This document shows, piece by piece, positions 8,813-17,573 of a stretch of 64,000 nt of DNA. Under the pieces are notes generated by a model. The model was not told the origin of the DNA, made no database searches, and saw only the letters and a list, made by a program, of their open reading frames with translations. The stretch's first letter is position 1, and each line of letters starts with the position of its first letter. The position numbers and the translations under genes were made by a program. The DNA is from Bacteroidota bacterium (lineage in GTDB: Bacteria; Bacteroidota; Bacteroidia; Chitinophagales; Chitinophagaceae), in contig CANGUG010000014.1 in NCBI GenBank assembly GCA_947457075.1, positions 36,070 to 100,069 on the forward strand. Direction: 5' to 3'.

Positions 8813-9241
8813 ATGCCAAATATTACCATCATCAACGGACCTAATTTAAATTTATTAGGGAAGCGTGAGCCAGGAGTATATGGCAATGAAAGTTTTGAGG
8901 ATTTTTTAGCCCAGTTAAAAAAAGATTTTCCGCAGGTACATTTTACTTATTTTCAATCTAATGTGGAAGGGGAAATAGTCAATGCCCTTCAACAATATGG
9001 TTTCAATCAGGATGGGATAATAATTAATCCAGCAGCTTACACACATACTTCTATTGCCATTGGTGACGCCATTGCAGCGATTCAAGTGCCGGTGATTGAA
9101 GTGCATATTAGCAATGTGCATGCGAGGGAGGACTTCAGGAAAATTTCACATGTCACTTCAAAAGCAGTGGGTAGTATTGTAGGGTTAGGATTAAAAGGCT
9201 ATGCATTGGCCACTGAATGGTTTGTAAATAATACGCATTAA
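8813..9241 (+). CDS. aroQ: Type II 3-dehydroquinate dehydratase
   Basis: Converts 3-dehydroquinate to 3-dehydroshikimate, step three of the shikimate pathway. The family pattern is complete: ITIINGPNLNLLGKREPGVYG at the N terminus with the catalytic tyrosine in that loop, FQSNVEGEI, GIIINPAAYTHTSIA, and VIEVHISNVHAREDFR with its conserved His and Arg. The ATG at 8813 gives a normal 142-residue protein; the in-frame ATG at 8789 only adds eight unconserved residues. Confidence 0.95.
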   Translation: MPNITIINGPNLNLLGKREPGVYGNESFEDFLAQLKKDFPQVHFTYFQSNVEGEIVNALQQYGFNQDGIIINPAAYTHTSIAIGDAIAAIQVPVIEVHISNVHAREDFRKISHVTSKAVGSIVGLGLKGYALATEWFVNNTH

Positions 9242-9324
9242 ATATTCATTCATAAGGGTGTGTTTTTATAAGCTAATCCCTTTTGTTGACTCAATTGTTT
9301 TTTAAGACGAATCCCTTTTCAACT

Positions 9325-10884
9325 ATGTTTACAACCGCTACATCCTATCAAAAAAAAGTTGGTTGGCTTATTGTTGTTGCATTGGTTGTAAAAATAATTT
9401 TATCCTTTTTTATTGAATTAGGCAACGACGAAGTGTATTACTACACTTATGCTATACAACCAGATTGGAATCATTTTGATCATCCAGGAATGGTGGGATG
9501 GATGATGCGTGTCACTAGTTTAAATTTATATTGGGTCTCGGCCTTGTCAATGCGAATTGGCAGCATGATTTGTGCAGGACTTGCAACCTATTTTATTTTT
9601 AAGATTGGCGCAGTGATTAAGGACGAGTATGCGGGTTATATTGCTGCATGGTTATATACTATTTCCTTTTATACTTCCATTATTGCTGGCTTGTTTGTAC
9701 TGCCAGATAGCCCACAATTACTTTTTTTCACATTGAGTATTTATTGGATGGTAAAACAGGTAAAAAACAACCATCACTTTACCACCAAGGATTGGATTAT
9801 ATTAGGTGTATTGATTGGCTTATCCACTTTGAGCAAAGTGCATGGCTTGTATTTATGGGCAGGGTTTGGCGCATTTATCTTGTTTCATCAAACCAAAACC
9901 TTACAACAAGCAGGCTTATATATTGGGGTATTTATTTCAGTACTCTGTGTTTTGCCCATTGTTTATTGGAATGTTCAAAATGACTTTATCACCTATCAAT
10001 TTCATTCAGAAAGGGTCATGCATACCGGCTTGCAATTGGATAGCTTTCTGCAACAAATAGTAGGGGAAATGATTTACCAAAATCCATTGGTGTACCTTTC
10101 TGTGATCATTGCATTTTTTAATTTTAAGCGACTAAAATTAGCCTTTCAACAACAGCCTGCTATGTTAAAACTGTTGTTGTGGTTAAGCATCCCTTTAATT
10201 GCTACTTTTTGGATACTTTCTTTATTTAATTCAACCCTGCCGCATTGGACTGGTCCTGGTTTTATTGCTTTGTTTATTATTAGTGGTGTTTATTGGAGCA
10301 CTTATACCCCAAAAGAAAAGGGGTTACCTATAATTGTAAAATACGCATCCGGCTTATTGGCGATTTTGGTAACTGGAATTTTACTTTTTATTTATGTCTT
10401 TCCAAAGCAAATTGGATCAACCCAATCTGCAAATTTAGGTGAGTATAATCCAATCAATGATTTAACAGGGTGGGAGCGTTTTACAAAGGCATTTGAACAA
10501 ATAGTAGAAAAGGATAAAGCAGCAGGCATTATAAAGCCGAATGCGCCCATTATTGTACATAAATGGTTTCCTGCGGGTCATTTGTTATTTTACACGGCCA
10601 GGCCATTAAATATGGATGTGATTGCGGTGGGCAAGCTAGAGGACGTGCATAAATTTGCTTGGCTTAATGTTCAAACCAAAGGGTTATCATTGGGAGAGGA
10701 TGCTTATTGTATTGTGCCTTCTAATTTACCCGTGGATCCCCAGCTATTATATGGCACCTATTTTAAAAAAATAGTAAAACCCGACACTATTGCCATGGTT
10801 ACACAAGGGGTTACGCTCAGAAATTTTTATGTGTATCGACTTATCCATTGTAAGAAACTGCCTGAAGCCATCATTGCGAAATAA
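9325..10884 (+). CDS. Glycosyltransferase family 39-like integral membrane protein
   Basis: About 519 residues with roughly ten or more hydrophobic helices. Near the N terminus, ELGNDEVYYYTYA followed by WNHFDHPGMVGW matches the first periplasmic loop of PMT/ArnT-type transferases, where the acidic DE pair is catalytic. These enzymes move a sugar from a polyprenyl-phosphate carrier to a protein or lipid acceptor. The C terminus is a periplasmic domain. The acceptor cannot be read from sequence. The longer reading from a TTG at 9283 is less likely than the ATG at 9325. It is convergent with the next gene, with only seven bases between. Confidence 0.85.
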   Translation: MFTTATSYQKKVGWLIVVALVVKIILSFFIELGNDEVYYYTYAIQPDWNHFDHPGMVGWMMRVTSLNLYWVSALSMRIGSMICAGLATYFIFKIGAVIKDEYAGYIAAWLYTISFYTSIIAGLFVLPDSPQLLFFTLSIYWMVKQVKNNHHFTTKDWIILGVLIGLSTLSKVHGLYLWAGFGAFILFHQTKTLQQAGLYIGVFISVLCVLPIVYWNVQNDFITYQFHSERVMHTGLQLDSFLQQIVGEMIYQNPLVYLSVIIAFFNFKRLKLAFQQQPAMLKLLLWLSIPLIATFWILSLFNSTLPHWTGPGFIALFIISGVYWSTYTPKEKGLPIIVKYASGLLAILVTGILLFIYVFPKQIGSTQSANLGEYNPINDLTGWERFTKAFEQIVEKDKAAGIIKPNAPIIVHKWFPAGHLLFYTARPLNMDVIAVGKLEDVHKFAWLNVQTKGLSLGEDAYCIVPSNLPVDPQLLYGTYFKKIVKPDTIAMVTQGVTLRNFYVYRLIHCKKLPEAIIAK

Positions 10885-10891
10885 TGGGCGC

Positions 10892-13800
10892 TTACCAAAT
10901 AATTTCATCAAAGTCCTTTCGGTAAGAAATACTCACACCCTGTCTGTTTCTTTTTCCAAGGGCACTTCCATTAATATCCAAGCTATTTCTATTAAAAACA
11001 ATAGCCCTAAGCTTACGATCTTTTGAAATAATAAATTCAATATTCAAGTCCGGTAGCCATTGCAAATCACTGTTTTGAATGGCACTTGTATTGCGGACAT
11101 TAAAGTCAAGGTCACCACCAATGTTCACAATAATTTTATCGTTGTAAAAACTACGGCCCAATTTTAAATTCACCCTGGTTCGGTCAATTTTATTTGCATT
11201 AATGGCGATACCTCCACCAGTAGGGTCTAATAAATTCCCACTATTATATACCGACGAGCCAATATCAAAGCGAAGGCTTTTGTCTCCAGTAGCTTTGTTT
11301 AAAATATTGGTAATTGACTTGTTCACCTCTTTGGTAACCAATTGAGAAATGGTATTAATACCTATGGCAGTTACTGTATAGGCACTATTATTATTGCTAT
11401 TGTTAAAACCAACAGGGGCAAAGGAATTAAATACAATTAAGAAAGACACTTGTTTCAAAATTTCATTGTCATCGCGTTCCAATCGAGTGATAAACTGTGA
11501 AAATTCATTGTCAGAACTAATTGGATTTCCTTGTGGGAAGGCGAGTGAGAATTTAATTTCCGGTTGCGATAATTTATTTCTTAATGCGGCTATCACATAT
11601 ACACTACCTCTATATCCCTTTACTGCATTGCTAAAATTAGCCGAACCAATTAATTCGTTTAAACTTACTCTTTCGGCAGTATATCTTGCGTCTATATGGA
11701 TTACTGCTTCATTAGGATTGCCAGCCCATTCAATAAAATTACCTGCTTCAGGAATTAATTCAAATGGCTTTTTAATAAACGACTGGAAGTTAAAATCATA
11801 GTTTCCAGATTCAATATTAAATTTACCTCTAATGCTTAAAGGCTCGATATTACCAGCCTTAATTTTAATACGACCATTGCCAACCCCTTTGATGACCTCA
11901 CCAGTAAGTTCGTCCATGATCACATCAATCTGGGTTTTATTGTTGGCGGTAACTTCAAGATCAACCAATAAATTATAGGTAGGTATGTCTGCACTTTTAA
12001 TTGCAGCCTTACCATATTTTTTGAATACAATAAAATCAGATTTCCCACTTTCTTTACTTGTGGTATTGGGTAAATAAATATGTGAACTATCATTTACATC
12101 GGCACTCATGGACATTTTAATGTTTTCCTCAACCCCTTTTATGGTCATGGAGGCTTTACCTACTGCTTTTCCATAAAAACTAGCGTTGTCTAAAACAGAA
12201 GTATTGAGCAATTCTATTTTTGGACTAGACACTTCAATGTCATATTCAAGATGCTTGAATCCTTGGTTTAATATCTTTCCTTTAAAATTGGCTTTTCTAT
12301 TTAAGCCATCGCTCACGGTTAAATTTCCAAAGTCAATTCCTTCATTGGTAAACTGTATTGTTCCACCATTGTCTATTTTATATTTTACTTTGGTATAATC
12401 CACTACAAAGGAAGCGTCTTCTAAACTTGCGGCACCTAATAAGTAGGGGTTTTCAATTCTGCCACCAAAATGAATACTACCATTGGCCCTTCCGTCTAAA
12501 TGAGTGAGTACACTGCCAATAAATTGTTGAATTAAGCTAAATTTAGAGTGATTCAGGACAAGCGTAGCATCCAAAGGATTTACACTGTCCTTGAGATTAT
12601 AAGTGCCATTGGCTGTTAAATTGTATTCGGTATTTGGGAAGGATAAATCAAAAGGGACAATGCCTTTGGAGTGGAGGTAGGAGGTTTTGATATTGGCTAA
12701 ACCAACAGAATCATTATTGAAAGTAAATTGTGCCAATTGTAAGTTGGCCTTTACGTCAAAATCAGTTAAAATATTGGTTATTTGAACTTTACCGTTGGTA
12801 ATTCCTTCAAGACGAGGATAGGGGAATAGTAATTTAGTAAAGTCACCTAAAATAACATTTTTAACTTCCAGTTGAAACCCATTTTTTTGGTTTTGAGCAC
12901 TGGTCATCACCATTTCTTGGATACCTTGTGTAAGTCGTAAATTGGTAGCACTAGTATTGCTTTCTCTGATGCTTAATGTTCCTTTTTGTTCAATGTCCCA
13001 TCTTTTATGATTTAATATAAAATAGGAGGGTTTCCAGTTAATAGAAAGGCCATCATTGTAGGTTTGAATAGTACCTTTTAATTCGGCCCTTTGAATGGCG
13101 GATTCACTATCTGCTTCAAAATTAAACTGAGAAATGTCTTTGCTCGTATTAATTCTTAAAGCGGTTTTTTGAAAGTTTAAGCTATCCGTTAAATTAAACT
13201 GATTGGCGGTAATGGCTAAATATAAGGAGTCAATATTGCCTTTTCCTGCGATAAGCCCATCTTTAATGGCATAGTTGGCCCAATTGTATTTAAAACTAGC
13301 AAATGGAATTTTTCCATTCAATACTATACTTTGTTTATCGGTATTAATATCACCACTAATGCCAATATTATTGAAACCAGCTATGTCCTTATTGAATAAT
13401 CTTATGTAGGGTTCTAAGTAGTTGGTATTAATGTCAATGGCAAATTGCTGATTGGCAGGGGTGTTTTTGGGAGCAGGGATATAGGTTGGGAAATAGCGCT
13501 GCATAAAATATTGAACACTCTCTGGCAAACGTAATATGTTAAACTTGCCTACAATATTTGCCTGAAGATCGTCGCTACTAATTTTTATTTTTTTAATTCC
13601 ATTGGTTATGGAAGACTCCAGCTTAAGGGAATCAAAACTTACAGCAGCTTCAGTTCCTTTTAATTTTCCATTAAAAAATTTAGCAAATCCTATAAAGTTA
13701 TCTATGTTACTACCATCAAAGTTAATGTCCAATAGTCCGGTTAATTGAATTTCATTGTTTGAAAAATTCAATTGTTTCAAATTAGCATTTACTAAGTCAC

Positions 13801-15598
13801 CTACTGCATTAAATTTAGGTATTTGATTTTTGATATCTAATTCTACATTGCTGATAAAATTGATATTAGGATCTTTTATACGAAGGGTTCCATTAAAGTA
13901 CCCTTTTTGTAATAATCCTTTGGTACTGATATTGGAATATTTGTAGTTGTAAAAATCAATGGAGTCGATATTGCCCTCAATATTTGTTTTGATTTTATCA
14001 ATTTTAAATGAGGACCCTGCAATTTTGCCTTTAAAATTAACCAACCCTAATGTGTTAATATTTAGCAGCTTCCCAATATTAAAACGATAGGTGTTGATCA
14101 TGCCGTCGTAGCTAGGCTCATTATTTTCTGGGAATTTCAATCTAATTTTTGTTTCAGCTAGCCCAATTTTTGTACTCACTGTTCCTTTGGTGACAAAGTC
14201 ATATAGGGTACCATTAAAATCGCCATTGAATCGTAGTTCTCCCATGGCTTCAAAGGGGAACTCTTTAATATTTTTTAAGTCTGGGATCCAAGTGGCAAGG
14301 TCGGTATAGTTTGTTTTTGTTTTTGCTCCGGTAAAATTAATTTGAGCATTACGCATATCTGGTATGCCTTTCATGGACAATAACCCACTTACAAATGAGT
14401 TGTTGTATTGTGCAGTCAATTCCTTTGCTTCAAAATTTTCAACCGTGCCTTCAAATCGGCAACTTAAATTAATTTTTTGATGAAAATTATTTAAGGTGGG
14501 GGTGAAGTAGGCAATATCATCCATATATACAACCGATTCCTTCAGGTAAGATTTCATCACCACTTTGCTAATATAATTGCTGAAGTCGGAACCCATATTA
14601 TTGTATTCCATAGCAAAGTAGGGGCCTAAACTACTTTTATTTGTTTTTAAGCTTAACTCATCAAACTCCATTATTTTAGGAGTCATCTTAAACTTTGTAG
14701 TTAATTTTTTTATTTCAAAACCGGAACGTTCTTTTACTTGTAATGATTTAACCTGCGCGCGCACCGTATCTCGTAGAAATACGATTTGGTGGATTGTTGC
14801 ATTGATATTTTGCATTCTAATATGATCCCCATCAAAATACGATAATGGTTTATTGTTATTTTGCTCAATCCAGTACTTACCATTAAGCACTTCTAATTCG
14901 TTTAATACAAGATTTAATTGATTCCCTTCCTGATTTCCTTTAGTTGCAATTTCATTATTTTGAACCTGTCCTAATTTTGGATTAAAGGCCTTAATGCTTT
15001 TAGTATAATAGAATGGTTTGTTTAATTTAACCTGTTCAAGTTTTATGGTTGATTCCTTAATGGATTTGATGTTCACTAAAATATTATCGGCATTGAGCTC
15101 GGCATATTGTCCATTCCATTGGTCATTTTGCACCAAGTGTATATTGGAAATATCCAATTTTTTTAAATCAATTTTGCTGTTTGATTTAGTGCCAGTGGTA
15201 TCTTTATTTAAGTAGTCCACAATGAACTGATAATTCCATCTTTCTTTTGTACGATTAAGGTAAACGATGGTTTTATTTAATCCAATGAACTTAATGGTGG
15301 GATCGTTGTCTGAAAAAAGTAAATCGCTAATGCGTAATTTGATGGATTTTGAAAACAGAAGGGTATCTTTTTTTTCATCCCGAATAAGTACATTTTCAAT
15401 ATCCAATTTATCAAATAAGGAGAAACCAACTTTGCCTACGCTTACTTCAGTTCCGATGCTATTGGTGATGCGTTTAGCAACAAAATGCCCTATGCTATTT
15501 TGTACTGCTGGTACCAATAACAAAACATAACATAAAAGGAATAGTCCAATGATGCTAGCAATGAGTATTCTTAGTAATAAAAACTTCTTTTTAAACAA
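10892..15598 (-). CDS. TamB-like translocation/assembly protein (DUF490)
   Basis: A very large, 1568-residue envelope protein. It has an N-terminal hydrophobic anchor (residues 7-30), then long stretches of beta-strand repeats of the AsmA/TamB type. The C-terminal 350 or so residues carry the DUF490 signature, including GTIQFTNEGIDFGNL, IKAGNIEPLSIRGKFNIESG and TNLKLGRSFYNDKIIVNIGG in related form. TamB-like proteins bridge inner and outer membrane and are tied to outer-membrane protein or lipid transport. No tamA-like gene is next to it. No terminator is seen at the convergent junction with the glycosyltransferase. Confidence 0.85.
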   Translation of the reverse strand: MFKKKFLLLRILIASIIGLFLLCYVLLLVPAVQNSIGHFVAKRITNSIGTEVSVGKVGFSLFDKLDIENVLIRDEKKDTLLFSKSIKLRISDLLFSDNDPTIKFIGLNKTIVYLNRTKERWNYQFIVDYLNKDTTGTKSNSKIDLKKLDISNIHLVQNDQWNGQYAELNADNILVNIKSIKESTIKLEQVKLNKPFYYTKSIKAFNPKLGQVQNNEIATKGNQEGNQLNLVLNELEVLNGKYWIEQNNNKPLSYFDGDHIRMQNINATIHQIVFLRDTVRAQVKSLQVKERSGFEIKKLTTKFKMTPKIMEFDELSLKTNKSSLGPYFAMEYNNMGSDFSNYISKVVMKSYLKESVVYMDDIAYFTPTLNNFHQKINLSCRFEGTVENFEAKELTAQYNNSFVSGLLSMKGIPDMRNAQINFTGAKTKTNYTDLATWIPDLKNIKEFPFEAMGELRFNGDFNGTLYDFVTKGTVSTKIGLAETKIRLKFPENNEPSYDGMINTYRFNIGKLLNINTLGLVNFKGKIAGSSFKIDKIKTNIEGNIDSIDFYNYKYSNISTKGLLQKGYFNGTLRIKDPNINFISNVELDIKNQIPKFNAVGDLVNANLKQLNFSNNEIQLTGLLDINFDGSNIDNFIGFAKFFNGKLKGTEAAVSFDSLKLESSITNGIKKIKISSDDLQANIVGKFNILRLPESVQYFMQRYFPTYIPAPKNTPANQQFAIDINTNYLEPYIRLFNKDIAGFNNIGISGDINTDKQSIVLNGKIPFASFKYNWANYAIKDGLIAGKGNIDSLYLAITANQFNLTDSLNFQKTALRINTSKDISQFNFEADSESAIQRAELKGTIQTYNDGLSINWKPSYFILNHKRWDIEQKGTLSIRESNTSATNLRLTQGIQEMVMTSAQNQKNGFQLEVKNVILGDFTKLLFPYPRLEGITNGKVQITNILTDFDVKANLQLAQFTFNNDSVGLANIKTSYLHSKGIVPFDLSFPNTEYNLTANGTYNLKDSVNPLDATLVLNHSKFSLIQQFIGSVLTHLDGRANGSIHFGGRIENPYLLGAASLEDASFVVDYTKVKYKIDNGGTIQFTNEGIDFGNLTVSDGLNRKANFKGKILNQGFKHLEYDIEVSSPKIELLNTSVLDNASFYGKAVGKASMTIKGVEENIKMSMSADVNDSSHIYLPNTTSKESGKSDFIVFKKYGKAAIKSADIPTYNLLVDLEVTANNKTQIDVIMDELTGEVIKGVGNGRIKIKAGNIEPLSIRGKFNIESGNYDFNFQSFIKKPFELIPEAGNFIEWAGNPNEAVIHIDARYTAERVSLNELIGSANFSNAVKGYRGSVYVIAALRNKLSQPEIKFSLAFPQGNPISSDNEFSQFITRLERDDNEILKQVSFLIVFNSFAPVGFNNSNNNSAYTVTAIGINTISQLVTKEVNKSITNILNKATGDKSLRFDIGSSVYNSGNLLDPTGGGIAINANKIDRTRVNLKLGRSFYNDKIIVNIGGDLDFNVRNTSAIQNSDLQWLPDLNIEFIISKDRKLRAIVFNRNSLDINGSALGKRNRQGVSISYRKDFDEIIW

Positions 15599-15680
15599 GA
15601 AAATTGGTTTTTGTAAAAATACAAAAATGCGCTTGAAACCACCTTATAAAATTGGCTTATAATTGCTTGAAAATCAAATG

Positions 15681-17417
15681 TTAAAATCCAGCAACACTAT
15701 CGTCGCCGCGTTTATCTCCTGCAGCCACTCTTTTGCCCTCTTTTGTAATTTGAATTCCATCCATTCTACCAAACCTGCCTCTTTTAGTAATTGTGTAGCC
15801 CATTGCTTTTAAGGCATTGATAGTGGCTTCAGGGAAGTCTGATTCCACGCCAACTACATCTGGGATCCATTGATGATGAAATCTTGAACCATCAATCGCA
15901 GCTTTTAAGCTCATTTTATGGTCAATGATATTCACTAAACCTTCATATACTTGATTGGGGATAGTGGTGCCACCGGGCGTGCCGATACTGATATAAGGTT
16001 TGTCATTTACAGTCACAAGGGTGGGAGTCATGGAGCTTAACATTCTTTTACCGGGTTCGATGGCATTGGCTTCTCCGCCAATAGCACCGTACATATTGGG
16101 TACACCTGGTTTAACACTAAAGTCATCCATTTCATTATTTAATAAAAAACCAGCGCCCGCTACAATGGTTTTATTGCCATAAGTATCGTTTAAAGTAGTG
16201 GTAATGGCCACCATATTGCCTTCCCCATCAATTACACTAAAGTGGGTGGTTTGCTCACTTTCATGTGTTTGACCTGCTTGAACCGATGTGCTATTCCCCG
16301 CAACTCCTGGTTGATAGTCTTTCATTCTGGCTGTAGTGTATTCGTCGCTAATTAGCGTGGAAGTGGGTACTTTCCAAAAATCAGGATCACCCATATGTGC
16401 TGCTCTGTCCGCATAAGCCCTTCTTTGTGCTTCAATCATTAAACTCACAGAAGCTTCTGTGTTATAGCCCATTTTTTCAATATTATAAGGGGCAATCATT
16501 TTCATCATTTGAGCAATTAAAATGCCGCCACTTGAAGGGGGCGCAAAGCTAATGATATGGTGTCCTTTGTAATCGAATTCTATTGGTTTTCTAAATTTTG
16601 GTTTATAATTTTTCAGGTCTTTTTTGGTAATAATTCCTCCACTATGCTTCATTTCGGCAACAATCATATCGGCGGTAGGACCTTCGTAAAAACCAGCCAA
16701 CCCTTTTTCTTGAATACGCTTTAAGGTAGCGGCAAGATCAGGTTGAAATAAAGTGTCTCCCGCTTTCCACTCTCTTGAAGTAAATGCACAAGGAGCTGAA
16801 CTATTTTTTAAGAAATTATTTCTTTCATTGTTTAATCCACGTGCTTCTTTTTCGGTAATGACAAATCCAAATTCAGCCAATTCAATCGCTGGTTCAATTA
16901 GTTCAGCCAAGGTTTTTTTGGCGTACGCAAGTGTGCTAATCATTCCTGCAACACTACCTGGAATGCCTGATGCCAAAGCGCCATCTCTTGATTTAGCCAC
17001 TATTGCCTCTCCTTTATCATCTAAATACATATCTCTATTGGCATTTTTGGGAGCTGCTTCTCGATAATCAAGTCCAATTAATTCTCCATTGGCTTTTCTT
17101 GCCAACATAAATCCACCACCGCCAATATTGCCTGCACCTGGAAATACCACGGCCAAGCTAAATTGAGTTGCAATGGCTGCATCAAATGCATTGCCTCCGT
17201 CCTGCATCATGGCTGCACCCACCATACTTGCAAGGGGATGAGCCGAGCTTACCGCTGCATGTTCGAAGGCCTTTTCTTTAATCACTTCATATTGATAGGG
17301 ATTAATGGCAGTATGTGTTTTGAAAAAAGGCTGTGCTTTTAATGAATTACTAACAAGTAGTATTATTAAACCAAAAATGGCTTTGCGCGCACTTGAATTT
17401 GCAGCTAATTGAATCAT
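15681..17417 (-). CDS. ggt: Gamma-glutamyltransferase
   Basis: A 578-residue periplasmic or secreted enzyme that hydrolyses or transfers the gamma-glutamyl group of glutathione. It begins with a hydrophobic export signal (about residues 13-28). The family core is visible: DAAIATQFSLAVVFPGAGNIGGGGFML, then the autocleavage site SEQTTHFSVIDGEGN, where the first threonine of THFSV becomes the N-terminal nucleophile of the small subunit, then RMLSSMTPTLV and SIGTPGGTTI. The length is typical. Confidence 0.95.
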   Translation of the reverse strand: MIQLAANSSARKAIFGLIILLVSNSLKAQPFFKTHTAINPYQYEVIKEKAFEHAAVSSAHPLASMVGAAMMQDGGNAFDAAIATQFSLAVVFPGAGNIGGGGFMLARKANGELIGLDYREAAPKNANRDMYLDDKGEAIVAKSRDGALASGIPGSVAGMISTLAYAKKTLAELIEPAIELAEFGFVITEKEARGLNNERNNFLKNSSAPCAFTSREWKAGDTLFQPDLAATLKRIQEKGLAGFYEGPTADMIVAEMKHSGGIITKKDLKNYKPKFRKPIEFDYKGHHIISFAPPSSGGILIAQMMKMIAPYNIEKMGYNTEASVSLMIEAQRRAYADRAAHMGDPDFWKVPTSTLISDEYTTARMKDYQPGVAGNSTSVQAGQTHESEQTTHFSVIDGEGNMVAITTTLNDTYGNKTIVAGAGFLLNNEMDDFSVKPGVPNMYGAIGGEANAIEPGKRMLSSMTPTLVTVNDKPYISIGTPGGTTIPNQVYEGLVNIIDHKMSLKAAIDGSRFHHQWIPDVVGVESDFPEATINALKAMGYTITKRGRFGRMDGIQITKEGKRVAAGDKRGDDSVAGF

Positions 17418-17573
17418 AGGAATAAATTGAAACAGTAAATTACTTAATTATTTAGTATTCAACAAAATAGGGAATACTACTGTGTAAAACTATAGGAATC
17501 AATCTTTTAATAAAGGCTAAAATATGCTTATTTTTAGGACCTTAATCTGCTATTCATTTTAAAAAACAACGAT

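Noticed and set aside
9283..9324. TTG start for the glycosyltransferase
   Set aside because: It adds 14 residues before the membrane protein without conservation or promoter support; the ATG at 9325 is simpler.
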